The notes: generated from the sequence alone by a model not told the origin. DNA of 40,957 bases from Longimicrobiales bacterium (GCA_028822645.1 JAPKDG010000017.1:1-40957); one strand, 5' to 3'; shown: positions 18,131 through 29,200, counted from the first letter of the stretch. Made by a program: numbers and translations.

Positions 18131-19038
18131 GAAAGCACTCGAGTGACTTATCCAGATTCTATTTGGATCAATTCCTGGAACATTTAAACTTTGAAAGAGG
18201 CCTTGCCCGCCCTACTTTGGTGGCATATGAGAGGGAAGTACTACGAATGGTATGGTTTGTTTTATCTAAAAATAAACTGAGCGCTACTCAGGTCACAGAT
18301 CAAGATATAAGAGATTTTATGTTGTATCTGGGAAAATCTGATCTCGCTCCCACTTCTATCAAACGAGCTCAGGCCGCTCTCAAAACATACTTTACATTCT
18401 TGGAACACGAAGCCATCGTTCCAGAGAATCCAACCCGTAAAATCAGTAGCCCCAGATCGATCAAGAAAGTTCCTAAATTTATGACACACAGAGAAATGTT
18501 AAAAATTCTCGATGCTCCGTCCATTGAGTCTTCTTTTTATTGGAGAGATAAGGCAATTTTGGAATTTCTTTATGCCACAGGTACCAGAGTCTCTGAAGTT
18601 GTCAGTGTCACTTTAACAAATCTTGATCTCGAAAACCGAATATGTCTAGTGCTTGGAAAGGGGTCTAAGGAGCGAGTCCTACCAATAGGGTCTGAATGTT
18701 GCTCGGCACTCGAACATTACATCAGCGATCTCAGACCGAAGTTGCAGTGCGGAAATTCAACAGATATTCTTTTTTTAAATCAGAGAGGCGCAGGTTTATC
18801 CACTAGAGCCATTCATCAGTTAGTGAAAACAGCAGGTGTAGCAGTTGGGTTGAAGAAAACCGTAAGTCCACACATGTTTCGTCACACTTTTGCTACCCAT
18901 CTTTTGGAGGGTGGGGCAGACTTGATATCCGTCAAAGAGCTCCTTGGCCACTCAGATATTAGTACTACTCAAATGTATACTCATGTTGATAGAAAGCATC
19001 TACAGGAAATGCATAGGAAACACCATCCCAGGTCATGA
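18127..19038 (+). CDS. xerD: tyrosine recombinase XerC/XerD
   Basis: This tyrosine site-specific recombinase resolves chromosome dimers at dif. It has 303 residues, the Xer size, with an N-terminal SAM-like core-binding domain (about 10-95) and a C-terminal catalytic domain. The full catalytic set is visible: R154 (TGTRVSE), K178 (LGKGSKER), H249 and R252 (HMFRHTFATHLL), H275 (LLGHSDIS) and Y284. Size, motif wording and location in a housekeeping block favour a cellular Xer protein over a phage or element integrase; no att repeats are seen. Whether it is XerC or XerD is not certain. Confidence 0.92.
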   Translation: MRKHSSDLSRFYLDQFLEHLNFERGLARPTLVAYEREVLRMVWFVLSKNKLSATQVTDQDIRDFMLYLGKSDLAPTSIKRAQAALKTYFTFLEHEAIVPENPTRKISSPRSIKKVPKFMTHREMLKILDAPSIESSFYWRDKAILEFLYATGTRVSEVVSVTLTNLDLENRICLVLGKGSKERVLPIGSECCSALEHYISDLRPKLQCGNSTDILFLNQRGAGLSTRAIHQLVKTAGVAVGLKKTVSPHMFRHTFATHLLEGGADLISVKELLGHSDISTTQMYTHVDRKHLQEMHRKHHPRS

Positions 19039-19066
19039 TCTTAGTAGTACTTCCGCTCAAATAGTT

Positions 19067-20665
19067 TTAATGATTGGGCTTGAGGGTTTCTGGGGGCAAA
19101 AAAAGATCTGATTGTTTTCGGGAATTACCTAGCAAGCGCAGGGCTTCACTTAAAACTGGATCTCGATCTAGGCGGAATTCAATCGAACGGCCTAGTTGGT
19201 TCATTCTCTGAGCTATGCGTGGAAGTATTCTCCATCTCAAATACTTTTGTATTTCATCGGTACTGAGGAATGCTCCAAGTTGTGATTCTTCTTCCAAGGT
19301 CGATAGGAATAGCTTGAAGGCGTCCGCTCCTAGTACTGCATCTGTTATACCGTTATCTCTATTCTCCTCTGATTGTTCGAACGCAAATTCCTCTATTTTA
19401 AGATCAAATGGAATCCGTTTCCGAGCCATCTGTGAAAGAAACTCTCTCTCGTTTGAAGTCAGGGTGTCATTTGCTATTGATATGTCCGGGAATACGCCGC
19501 CGCCGCCGCTTAAGCTCCTACCTCCAGCTGTGATTATAATCGGAAATGTATCTGGGTCCTCTGGAAGTGTCCTCCCTTGAACATTACGAGGCCTGTGCAA
19601 CGATCTTCCCAATGGAGTAAACCACTCCCCTGTGGTCAGCCTCAAATGGCGGTCGTCACTCAAACGAAAGACGTTTTGAAAAACCCCCTTACCAAAAGTT
19701 CTTTCGCCCAGGATTAAAGCTCTGTCATGGTCTTGTAATGCGCCGGCAATAATTTCAGAAGCAGAAGCGGAGAAGCGATCTACCAGTATTACAATAGGCT
19801 TCTCGGGTATGACATCTGGGCTTCTTGCTTCCCAAGCTTCATCCATGTTCCTGCCTGTGCCACCTGGAGCTCTACTCTCAGCACTTGCTAATCGGCTCCC
19901 TCTTTCTAGAAATAAATCACTAATCTTCAGAGATTCGTCGAGATATCCTCCAGGATTTCCTCTCAAGTCTAAAACGATTCCACGAGTCCCTCTTAATTTC
20001 TCTAGAGCTTGTTCAACTTCATCTGCAGATCCTCTGGCAACTCTATCCAAGGCTATATAACCGAAATTATCATCAATAATATCAGCGACTACAGCTGTTA
20101 CGTGAACACTATCACGAGTGATAGTAGAAGTAACTGCTGTGCCAATGCCTTGCCTAGCTATAGTTACATCAACGGTGGTTCCAATTTGTCCTCTGATCGA
20201 ATCAGAGACATTACCAGTAGACCACCCCTCTGTGCTGACTTCATTGACTCCGATGATTCTGTCTCCCACCTGCAATCCTGATCGTTCTGCTGGAGTGGAC
20301 GTGAAAACCGCCGTAATCATGATAGACTCGTTAAGGTGGGTTATCTGGACTCCGATACCCGCATAGTCACCAGTATTACTCTCTCTGAATTGGTCGAATT
20401 CTATTGGATTATATGCCTGAGCGTAGGGATCATTCAATTCCTTCAACAAACCCTTTACTGCCTTGTCCCACAAAACAGAGTCAGCCATTTGTTCTAATCC
20501 ATAATTCCGGATTGTTTCGATAGCACTCAGAAAAATCTGGGCCCCAGGAGAGACCGATCTGTTAGAATTCTGTTGATTCCCTTGAAATCTATTGGAAGAT
20601 TGACTTGCTACCGGATGGGCTATAACTAGTGTTGCTATCAAGCAGAAACAGATTCGCGATATCAT
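19067..20665 (-). CDS. ctpA: S41 family C-terminal processing peptidase
   Basis: This is a tail-specific serine protease acting in the periplasm. It has 532 residues. A signal peptide (MISRICFCLIATLVIAHPVA) is followed by a low-complexity Q/N/S stretch, a PDZ domain (about 95-170) and an S41 catalytic domain (about 195-400). The Ser-Lys dyad is S301 in DRFSASASEIIAGALQD and K326 in GERTFGKGVFQ. A four-glycine run (GGGG, 387-390), encoded by a short GCC-type repeat, and a 130-residue helical C-terminal region follow. It is the only minus-strand gene. It converges on xerD with only 28 bases between stops and no visible terminator, and diverges from nadE. Confidence 0.94.
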   Translation of the reverse strand: MISRICFCLIATLVIAHPVASQSSNRFQGNQQNSNRSVSPGAQIFLSAIETIRNYGLEQMADSVLWDKAVKGLLKELNDPYAQAYNPIEFDQFRESNTGDYAGIGVQITHLNESIMITAVFTSTPAERSGLQVGDRIIGVNEVSTEGWSTGNVSDSIRGQIGTTVDVTIARQGIGTAVTSTITRDSVHVTAVVADIIDDNFGYIALDRVARGSADEVEQALEKLRGTRGIVLDLRGNPGGYLDESLKISDLFLERGSRLASAESRAPGGTGRNMDEAWEARSPDVIPEKPIVILVDRFSASASEIIAGALQDHDRALILGERTFGKGVFQNVFRLSDDRHLRLTTGEWFTPLGRSLHRPRNVQGRTLPEDPDTFPIIITAGGRSLSGGGGVFPDISIANDTLTSNEREFLSQMARKRIPFDLKIEEFAFEQSEENRDNGITDAVLGADAFKLFLSTLEEESQLGAFLSTDEIQKYLRWRILPRIAQRMNQLGRSIEFRLDRDPVLSEALRLLGNSRKQSDLFLPPETLKPNH

Positions 20666-20706
20666 AGAGATTTTTTGACCAACTGTTTAATAGTTTTGGG
20701 GACAAA

Positions 20707-20736
20707 AGAATAGGATTTTTGCAGAAACGGTGTAAA
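20707..20736 (-). promoter_or_regulatory. candidate promoter of the S41 protease gene
   Basis: Reading the minus strand, TTTACA (20736-20731) and TATTCT (20712-20707) are 18 bases apart, five and four matches to the sigma-70 hexamers. Initiation near 20700 would leave a leader of about 35 bases. This is pattern matching only. Confidence 0.35.
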
Positions 20737-20746
20737 TTCATCCTAT
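20710..20746. promoter_or_regulatory. dyad in the divergent ctpA/nadE intergenic region
   Basis: ATAGGAT (20710-20716) and its exact reverse complement ATCCTAT (20740-20746) are separated by 23 bases. The left half overlaps the candidate -10 of the protease promoter and the right half lies just upstream of its -35. It could be an operator; no regulator gene is adjacent. The remaining intergenic sequence holds nothing else recognisable. Confidence 0.35.
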
Positions 20747-20783
20747 CCAAAGTTCTTTTTTTCTCTTCCAGGATACTTTGTTG

Positions 20784-22580
20784 ATGACAGGATCGAAAGA
20801 GTACAAGCAGATGAAGGTCGGGTTAGCACAGATTAAACCCCAAAAATCAGACCTGCAAGGCAATGCTTCTAAAATTAGGTCCATGATTGCAGATTCCACT
20901 GACGATAAAGATATCAGAGTGTTTTCAGAAGCGAATCTGACCGGGTATTTCCTTGAGGGGGGTGTTTCGGAAGCTGCCCTATCTCCTGAGGAACTGATGG
21001 AAGTATTAGGTCCTCCACCTTCGAACTGTCCAGACGTTGTCATAGGTTTCTATGAAAAAGGTAAGGGCGGCCCTTTTAACAGCGTAGCTTACCTTGAACC
21101 TGTCTCGAACCAGTTCAAAGTAAAACACATCCATAGAAAACTATTTTTGCCAACATATGGAGTATTCGACGAATCGAGATTTGTTCGTCCAGGGAGTGAG
21201 GTGGCGTCTTTCTCGACAAAGTATGGTAAAATCGGTCTGCTGATTTGTGAGGATATGTGGCACTCTTTGCCTTCAACCATCCTTGCTCTACAGGGAGCAG
21301 AACTGATTATAGGAGTCAGCGCGTCACCTGCTAGAGATTTTTTGAAGAATGGCAAGGGACTTCCTGAAAATCTAAGAAGGTGGGACAATCTTGTTCCTGC
21401 AATTGCTATGGAACATGGAATTTTCGTTGCAGTCAGTCAGCTAGTTGGTTCGGAAGGAGGGAAGATATTTCCTGGAGGATCAATAGTTTCTTCTCCAGAA
21501 GGATCTATTCTGACTAGAGCGCCACTAATGGAAGAAGGGGTGACTTGGACGACTCTGGTCAGTGGTGCCATTACTAGGGCTCGGACAAAAACTCCTCTGC
21601 TGTCCGACCTAAAAACAGCCTTGCCAAATCTTCAGAGATGTCTATCTGAATTAAAAGGATCCTCTTCTACAATGGAAAACTCGACTTGTCCAGAGATTGA
21701 TCCAAGGATTGGATCATTTGGAAGAGATGGGATTGGAAATGTCGATACTATTTTTGGGGACGAAAGCATGTTAGATCTAAATCTAGATCTCGTCCAAAAA
21801 GCACTTATTGAATTCATACGAGATGAAGTGACCAGGAAGAGAGGTTTCAAAAAACTAGTAATCGGAGTTTCCGGTGGGGTCGATTCAAGCGTATCTCTTT
21901 ATTTGGCAGTTGCAGCCTTAGGAGCAGAGAATGTTTTAGGCATTAAAATGCCTTATTCTACTTCGAGTAAAGAAAGCACTGAGCACGCAGACTTGGTATT
22001 GAAAGCCACCGGCACCCAGGGGAATGTCATCGACATATCTTCATCAATAGATACTTACATCAAACAATACGAGGAAGACCTCACATCCCTCAGGAGAGGG
22101 AATCTTGCTGCCCGATTTAGATCGCTGGTACTTTTTGACCAATCTGCGAAAGAAGGTGCTCTGCCATTAGGTACCGGCAATAAATCAGAGAGATTGTTGG
22201 GGTATTATACCTGGCATGCAGACGATTCTCCTCCGATTAACCCACTCGGAGATTTATTTAAAACTCAAGTCTGGTCACTTGCAAGGCACTTGGGAATACC
22301 GGAAGTTGTGATCACTAAACCTGCATCTGCAGACTTGGTGGTCGGTGTGCATGACGAAGATGAACTTGGTATTAGTTATGAAAATGCTGATCCGATTCTG
22401 TACTGGTTCCTTGAAGGTTACAAGCCTGAAGCATTGAAGTTACAAGGATTTGATTGCGAACAAGTAGATTTAGTATGGAGGCATTTATCTAAAAGTCATT
22501 GGAAAAGGGAACTACCAACTGTGGCGATGATGTCATCTAACGCCATTGGCGAGTACTACTTGAGGCCAAAAGATTTTTGA
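20784..22580 (+). CDS. nadE: glutamine-dependent NAD+ synthetase
   Basis: NadE converts nicotinic acid adenine dinucleotide to NAD+ using ammonia from glutamine. It has two domains: an N-terminal nitrilase-type glutaminase (about 10-270) with Glu (SEANLTGYF), Lys (HRKLFLPTYG) and Cys (LLICEDMWHS), and a C-terminal synthetase with the PP-loop GVSGGVDSSVSL and LGTGNKSERLLGYYTWHADD. A loosely conserved linker joins them. At just under 600 residues it is longer than many two-domain homologues. Start choice is uncertain: TTG 20778 and ATG 20784 have AGGA upstream, while ATG 20811 gives the family-like N-terminus MKVGLAQIKP with AAAGAG nine bases before it. Confidence 0.93.
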   Translation: MTGSKEYKQMKVGLAQIKPQKSDLQGNASKIRSMIADSTDDKDIRVFSEANLTGYFLEGGVSEAALSPEELMEVLGPPPSNCPDVVIGFYEKGKGGPFNSVAYLEPVSNQFKVKHIHRKLFLPTYGVFDESRFVRPGSEVASFSTKYGKIGLLICEDMWHSLPSTILALQGAELIIGVSASPARDFLKNGKGLPENLRRWDNLVPAIAMEHGIFVAVSQLVGSEGGKIFPGGSIVSSPEGSILTRAPLMEEGVTWTTLVSGAITRARTKTPLLSDLKTALPNLQRCLSELKGSSSTMENSTCPEIDPRIGSFGRDGIGNVDTIFGDESMLDLNLDLVQKALIEFIRDEVTRKRGFKKLVIGVSGGVDSSVSLYLAVAALGAENVLGIKMPYSTSSKESTEHADLVLKATGTQGNVIDISSSIDTYIKQYEEDLTSLRRGNLAARFRSLVLFDQSAKEGALPLGTGNKSERLLGYYTWHADDSPPINPLGDLFKTQVWSLARHLGIPEVVITKPASADLVVGVHDEDELGISYENADPILYWFLEGYKPEALKLQGFDCEQVDLVWRHLSKSHWKRELPTVAMMSSNAIGEYYLRPKDF

Positions 22581-22665
22581 AATGTATGTAATTATCGGAA
22601 AATATTATTCAGTTCCTTATAAGTAATTTACTCCACAAGTGGCGATACGACCGAAGAAATATTAT

Positions 22666-23247
22666 ATGATCTTGATCATCGACAACTACGATTCTTTCAC
22701 TTTCAACCTAGTACAGTTACTCGGCGAGACGGGCAATCAACTGTCTATCTGCCGCAATGATGAAGTGACACTGGAGCAAGTCCGATCCCTCAACCCTACG
22801 CATGTGGTTATATCACCTGGGCCTTGTACACCCAAAGAGGCTGGGATTAGTACACAGCTTTTTTTGTCATTGGATCCTCAGATTCCGATGCTTGGAGTCT
22901 GCTTGGGCCACCAGGCTTTAGGAGAAGCTTTTGGAGGACAAACAATCAAAGCAAAGGAACTGATGCATGGAAAAACAGGAGGAATCCGGCATACGGGAGA
23001 GGGGATTCTAAGAGGAATCCCCTCTCCATTCACTGCAACCAGATATCACTCGTTAATTACTTCCGCTTCGAGCCTCCCTGGGCAACTAATTCCAGTGGCA
23101 TGGTCGAATGAACAAGGACCTGGTGAGTTAGCAGAAATACAAGCTATGCACCATGTTGACAGGCCTTTGTGGGGCGTTCAGTTTCATCCGGAATCGTTTT
23201 TTTCGCAACATGGAAAGCAATTATTGCAAAATTTTCTGGAATTGTAG
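22666..23247 (+). CDS. pabA: orphan anthranilate/aminodeoxychorismate synthase glutamine amidotransferase
   Basis: This class I glutamine amidotransferase of the TrpG/PabA type supplies ammonia to a chorismate-using partner. It has 193 residues. The triad is C79 (MLGVCLGHQALGEAFGG), H174 and E176 (VQFHPESFFS), and the N-terminus MILIIDNYDSFTFNLVQ is typical. The frame could open at GTG 22639, but the family N-terminus fits ATG 22666. No trpE or pabB lies next to it, so it may be shared between tryptophan and folate synthesis; trpG versus pabA cannot be decided. A perfect 13-bp hairpin lies inside the gene. Confidence 0.9.
   Translation: MILIIDNYDSFTFNLVQLLGETGNQLSICRNDEVTLEQVRSLNPTHVVISPGPCTPKEAGISTQLFLSLDPQIPMLGVCLGHQALGEAFGGQTIKAKELMHGKTGGIRHTGEGILRGIPSPFTATRYHSLITSASSLPGQLIPVAWSNEQGPGELAEIQAMHHVDRPLWGVQFHPESFFSQHGKQLLQNFLEL
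22996..23027. repeat. perfect 13-bp GC-rich hairpin inside the amidotransferase gene
   Basis: GGAGAGGGGATTC (22996-23008) is followed after the six-base loop TAAGAG by its exact reverse complement (23015-23027). It encodes part of the family-typical GEGILRGIPSPF segment, so the frame is unaffected. It is the most stable-looking stem in the window, and no T-run follows. Confidence 0.92.
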
Positions 23248-23326
23248 GGGCGTTGCTACTCTGAACAGGCGTTGATATCTTTGATTTTGACTGTGGATTT
23301 CTTACAAATATTTCAGGTTTGAATCA

Positions 23327-25707
<2,381 letters not shown>

Positions 25708-25754
25708 TAATCCCTAGTTGCACCTCGCCACCTGCGATCCTGCAATCCTTCACT

Positions 25755-26522
25755 TTGATTGCCGGACCCTGTTCGCTGGAACCTAGTAACCTAAATCTAA
25801 AAATAGGTTTTGAACTGGCAAGAATATCTGAAAGCTGTGGCGTCCCGATCATTTTCAAGGGGTCATTCGACAAGGCCAATCGGTCGAAGCTTGAATCGCC
25901 CAGGGGCCCTGGGCTGGAAGAAGGCTTGAGATTGCTGGCCGAAGTGAAGAAAGAGACGGGCCTGCTAATTTTGACTGACATACACGAAGCTCATCAAGCT
26001 AAAGAGGTCGCTAGTGTTGTAGATATAATTCAGATACCAGCTTTCTTATCGAGACAGACAGATTTACTCGAAGCTGCAGGGAAGACAGGTAGACCAGTAA
26101 ATATCAAAAAAGCTCAGTGGATGTCTTCCAATGAACTTGTGGGTGCCAAGCAGAAAGTTCAGAATCCTTCAAATTCAGAAGTAATAGTCACCGAAAGGGG
26201 TACTTTTTTTGGCTATGGAGACTTAGTAGTGGACATGCGTAATTTTTTAAGAATCCAAAAAGAATTACTATGCCCTGTATATTTTGACGGAACTCATGCG
26301 ATACAAAGACCAGGGTGCAAATCTGGATCTACCGGTGGCGACTCTGTGTACACATCTGGACTAGTGTTGGCGGCTGTAGCCGCTGGATGTGACGGACTTT
26401 TTCTTGAAGTTCATCCAACTCCTTTAAGGGCTCCATCGGATGCCTCAACGATGCTTCAATTGAACAAATTGGAATCCTTACTGAGAAAGGCTATTTCCAT
26501 CAAGGCGATCTTAAATGATTAA
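25755..26522 (+). CDS. kdsA: 2-dehydro-3-deoxyphosphooctonate aldolase (Kdo8P synthase)
   Basis: KdsA condenses arabinose 5-phosphate with phosphoenolpyruvate to Kdo 8-phosphate. Motifs: AGPCSLE, SFDKANRS, RGPGLEEGL, LTDIHE, IIQIPAFLSRQTDLLEAAGKTG, FGYGDLVVDM, GTHAIQ and FLEVHPTP. The Cys in AGPC, where the E. coli enzyme has Asn, together with the later His, Glu and Asp residues, marks a metal-dependent enzyme like that of Aquifex. The start is a problem: TTG 25755 gives MIAGPC and clips the first beta strand, while the open frame upstream (from 25695) reads QSFTLIAGPC after a CTG at 25740 and holds no ATG or GTG. An ATC at 25710 lies six bases after GGAGA. The coordinates use the first conventional start codon. 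Confidence 0.9.
   Translation: MIAGPCSLEPSNLNLKIGFELARISESCGVPIIFKGSFDKANRSKLESPRGPGLEEGLRLLAEVKKETGLLILTDIHEAHQAKEVASVVDIIQIPAFLSRQTDLLEAAGKTGRPVNIKKAQWMSSNELVGAKQKVQNPSNSEVIVTERGTFFGYGDLVVDMRNFLRIQKELLCPVYFDGTHAIQRPGCKSGSTGGDSVYTSGLVLAAVAAGCDGLFLEVHPTPLRAPSDASTMLQLNKLESLLRKAISIKAILND
25898..25914. repeat. GC-rich palindrome in kdsA
   Basis: GCCCAGGG and CCCTGGGC flank a single G, giving 8-bp arms, the most GC-rich of the short palindromes here. It encodes the conserved PRGPG segment, so codon constraint may contribute. Confidence 0.6.
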
Positions 26523-26538
26523 GGGCATTGTCACTGCC

Positions 26539-26544
26539 GGAGAG
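26539..26544 (+). promoter_or_regulatory. ribosome binding site favouring the inner kdsC start
   Basis: GGAGAG is six bases before ATG 26551. The competing ATG 26515 overlaps the end of kdsA and has AAGG nine bases upstream; both are usable, but the inner site is stronger. Confidence 0.5.
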
Positions 26545-26550
26545 AAAGAG

Positions 26551-27090
26551 ATGGCATTGGGCATCAAGCTGTTAATTCTAGATGTAGATGGCGTTCTTAC
26601 CGACGGAGGAATCATTACAGGAAGCACAATGGAGGGAGTTCCGATTGAGTTAAAGTCCTTCAACTCGCAGGACGGTCTAGGTTTGCGCCTGGTTAAAACC
26701 TGTGGGATCGAACTCGCCATCGTTTCAGGGAGGACATCACTAGCAACTAAGTGTCGAGCTGAGGAGTTGGGGATACTGGAGTGCCATCAAGTCTCAATCG
26801 GAGACAAATTGCCAACAGTAGAGAAAATGTTAAAGCAAAAGAATTACGGGTGGGAATCAGTCTGTATGGTCGGGGACGACTTGGTAGATTTGCCTGTATT
26901 AGAGAAATCGATATTGCCCGTGGCTGTGGCCAATGCGGTTCCGGAAGTCAGAGACATATGCAAATGGATTACGGACGTTCCTGGTGGATCTGGAGCAGTC
27001 CGTGAGGTCTGTGAACGACTGATCAAAGCTCGAGGGCAATGGGAACAAGCTCTTGATACACTATTGCTACCGGTCGGTTCTCCTGAATAG
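26551..27090 (+). CDS. kdsC: 3-deoxy-manno-octulosonate-8-phosphatase
   Basis: KdsC dephosphorylates Kdo 8-phosphate. It is a C0-type HAD phosphatase of 179 residues from the chosen ATG (191 from ATG 26515). The HAD motifs are LILDVDGVLTDG with the two catalytic Asp, VSGR, and GDDLVDLPVLEK; FNSQDGLGLRLV and GGSGAVREVCE are KdsC-typical. It directly follows kdsA and precedes lptC, the conserved kdsC-lptC-lptA-lptB-rpoN order known from proteobacteria. Confidence 0.93.
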   Translation: MALGIKLLILDVDGVLTDGGIITGSTMEGVPIELKSFNSQDGLGLRLVKTCGIELAIVSGRTSLATKCRAEELGILECHQVSIGDKLPTVEKMLKQKNYGWESVCMVGDDLVDLPVLEKSILPVAVANAVPEVRDICKWITDVPGGSGAVREVCERLIKARGQWEQALDTLLLPVGSPE

Positions 27091-27124
27091 CACTGAATGA
27101 CTTAAGTGAGATAGACCTGGAAAA

Positions 27125-27148
27125 GTGATCTCGACTGATAGAGATTAC
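27125..27148. repeat. stem-loop between kdsC and lptC
   Basis: GTGATCTC and GAGATTAC can pair over eight positions with one G-U wobble around an eight-base loop. Only a weak run of T follows (GATTTTC), so partial attenuation ahead of the export genes is possible but unproven. Confidence 0.3.
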
Positions 27149-27190
27149 AGTATCTGATTTTCAATGAGTCGACCTACTATGGGAACTCAC

Positions 27191-27751
27191 ATGACACTAT
27201 TTAGAACAAATCTTTTAAAGCTAGCGATTCCATTTTTGCTACTGGGTTTGTCACAATGTGTAGGAGCTCCTCCACCTTCCTCTGCCGTAGACGAAAATTT
27301 GAAATCAATTCAAGCTGATTATGTAATTTTCGGGCTTACAGACTATTTAACGAGAGACGGTGTGAGGGAAGCATTAGTTCAAGCCGACACTGCCTATTTT
27401 TACAGAGACTCCACAGTAGTAATACTTCGGGGTAATGTCCATTTGTTGGCCTATGATAAGGATTTGGGAACAGAAAGAGCTCAAGTTTCCTCTGATAGAG
27501 GTCGATTGAACACCATTAATAATTCCAGGGTAGCTCGTGGCAAAGCAATATTGATAATTGAGAAAGATGGCCGCAGGATAGAAAGCCCGGAATTGAGTTA
27601 TTATCCCGCATTGGATGTAATCTCGAGTGACTCGATCACCGTCATGCATGAAGGTGATATGATTGTTGAAGGAACAGGGTTCGACTCGGATTTAGATTTT
27701 TTAAATGTGAGAATCAGGAATGGAAAGACTCGAGGCGGGGTGATCCGGTAG
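27191..27751 (+). CDS. lptC: LPS export protein LptC-like, lipoprotein-type signal
   Basis: LptC is the inner-membrane anchored protein that receives LPS from LptB2FG and passes it to LptA. It has 186 residues from ATG 27191, which has GGGA six bases upstream; ATGs at 27164 and 27179 would add nine or four residues. A hydrophobic leader ends in LLGLSQC, a poor lipobox (Gln at -1), so it may be a lipoprotein or a simple membrane anchor. The rest is a predicted beta-jellyroll with LptC/OstA wording: DTAYFYRDSTVVILRGNVHL, SSDRGRLN, RRIESPELSYYPALDVISS. Position before the OstA and LptB genes supports the call. A 24-nt palindrome with one mismatch lies at 27635-27658. Confidence 0.82.
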   Translation: MTLFRTNLLKLAIPFLLLGLSQCVGAPPPSSAVDENLKSIQADYVIFGLTDYLTRDGVREALVQADTAYFYRDSTVVILRGNVHLLAYDKDLGTERAQVSSDRGRLNTINNSRVARGKAILIIEKDGRRIESPELSYYPALDVISSDSITVMHEGDMIVEGTGFDSDLDFLNVRIRNGKTRGGVIR

Positions 27752-29199
27752 TGTTAAACATTTCCCTCTTCTTCCTACTCGTTCCAACTTCTCTTTGGCT
27801 TTGGCCTGAAGCAGCGGGCGCCCAACAGAAACGTGTCTGTGATCTTGAGTCATCCCAAGAGATAAATTCAGCCGGACGACCTGGAGCTAGGGTGAGCTAC
27901 CTTTCGACTCCTTTTTTTAGCTGTACCGACGGGACTGAGATAAAGGCTGACAGCTCTATAACCTATGAATCCACTGGACTCACGAGATTGATTGGAAATG
28001 TCCGTTTTCGAGAAGGATCACAGGAATTAAACTCCGCTGAAGCTGAATACTACAGTTCTCTAGGAATTCTCGAAGCGAGAGGGAACGTAGAAGTAGAAGA
28101 GATATCTAGGGGAACTTTTATTGTCGGCACCGAACTGCTATTGGTTCAGGAATACGAGGAGACGTTAGAAGACATTATGACGATTAGGGGCCTTCCTGCT
28201 TCAGCCATCCTCACTCCGATCAGCCCCAGTAGCTCTTTTTCGACGTCTGCGGATAATCAGGCAGTGCCATCTTCGCATATTTATGCTGATGTATTGTACT
28301 TGATAGGTGATCGACTTTTGCAAGCTGTTGGCCACGTCAGGGTCGAGAGAGACTCACTAGAACTCTATGGAGATTCTCTAGAATTCCTCCAGGATGGTAG
28401 TTCTACAAAACTTTTTTCAAACACTAAGATTTCCCATAGAGACGATCTTTCGGGAAAAACGACGACCGTAAAGGGCGATTCTGTCAACATTCTGTTTTCT
28501 GACGGTGAGCTTGAACTAATTCAATCGATGGGTCAATCTGAAGCAGTTTACGATAATGGAAGGATTTATGGTTCAATGGTGGAAATGTTTTTTCAGGATG
28601 AAGAGTTAAACAGGATCCATTCCAAAAGAGACTTGACACTGTCACCGACCCAAGAACTGGACAGCCTGCAAGCCACTGCAGTGATCTCTGATTTTACTAT
28701 TACTGGCGAATCAATAGAACTAGAACTGTCGAGAGGGAAGCTACTAAGTGCTACCGCGATTGGAGCTGCAAGAGGTGTGTCTTCCTCGATAAGCAACGTT
28801 GCCGTTAATCAACAGTTTCCATTTGTGGAGGAAGATTGGATCGAGGGGGATAGCTTGGTAATACTATTTTCTGAACCAAAACCAATCGGTTCTCCCAGCC
28901 CAGCACAAGTTTCCGAAGAGGAAGATTCGGTTATAGAACAAATGACAGCCTACGGAAACGCACGAAGTTTCTTTCGGAAACCACCAAGCCAAGTAGCAAC
29001 TTCCGACTCCATTGGGAATCCACTACCCGAATTGAATTACGTCCGTGGAGATGAGGTACGAATTTTCCTTACGGATGGCGAGATAAGGCAAATGGAAGTA
29101 GACAACGCCAAAGGATTTTTCCTCCAACCCATATCGAAACCTGATACAGTCACTGTATCTAAATTTAAGATTGAACCAAGGTACAAAGAGGACCACTGA
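27751..29199 (+). CDS. large multi-repeat OstA/LptA-like periplasmic protein
   Basis: Located where lptA normally sits, this protein has an OstA/LptA character but 482 residues, about two and a half times a typical LptA. A signal peptide (cleavage near AGA-QQ, residue 24) is followed by repeated beta-rich blocks: about 55-145 ([17 protein letters not shown]), 180-340 ([30 protein letters not shown]) and 365-460 ([29 protein letters not shown]). Each carries the G-x-V and gD-s-l pattern of the jellyroll. The GTG start overlaps the lptC TAG by one base (TAGTG). The likely role is the periplasmic LPS bridge; whether it alone replaces an LptA oligomer is inference. Confidence 0.75.
   Translation: MLNISLFFLLVPTSLWLWPEAAGAQQKRVCDLESSQEINSAGRPGARVSYLSTPFFSCTDGTEIKADSSITYESTGLTRLIGNVRFREGSQELNSAEAEYYSSLGILEARGNVEVEEISRGTFIVGTELLLVQEYEETLEDIMTIRGLPASAILTPISPSSSFSTSADNQAVPSSHIYADVLYLIGDRLLQAVGHVRVERDSLELYGDSLEFLQDGSSTKLFSNTKISHRDDLSGKTTTVKGDSVNILFSDGELELIQSMGQSEAVYDNGRIYGSMVEMFFQDEELNRIHSKRDLTLSPTQELDSLQATAVISDFTITGESIELELSRGKLLSATAIGAARGVSSSISNVAVNQQFPFVEEDWIEGDSLVILFSEPKPIGSPSPAQVSEEEDSVIEQMTAYGNARSFFRKPPSQVATSDSIGNPLPELNYVRGDEVRIFLTDGEIRQMEVDNAKGFFLQPISKPDTVTVSKFKIEPRYKEDH
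29143..29159. repeat. palindrome near the 3' end of the OstA-like gene
   Basis: GATACAGT and ACTGTATC flank a single C, 8-bp arms. It lies about 40 bases before the stop of the gene and 42 bases before the lptB start. It may be chance or a small regulatory stem. Confidence 0.6.
29188..29192 (+). promoter_or_regulatory. ribosome binding site deciding the lptB start
   Basis: GAGGA is eight bases upstream of ATG 29201. The longer frame begins at a TTG (29171) inside the preceding gene and lacks such a site. Confidence 0.6.
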
Positions 29200-29200
29200 T

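Noticed and set aside
18127-19038. Integrase of an integrated element
   Set aside because: Size and motifs fit cellular XerC/D, the flanks are housekeeping genes, and no att-like direct repeats or phage genes are present.
19039-19066. Bidirectional terminator between xerD and ctpA
   Set aside because: Only 28 bases separate the convergent stops and no stem with flanking T-runs can be drawn.
19495-19512. GCC/CCG tract in ctpA as a contingency repeat
   Set aside because: It is a short trinucleotide run coding four glycines; changes would keep the frame.
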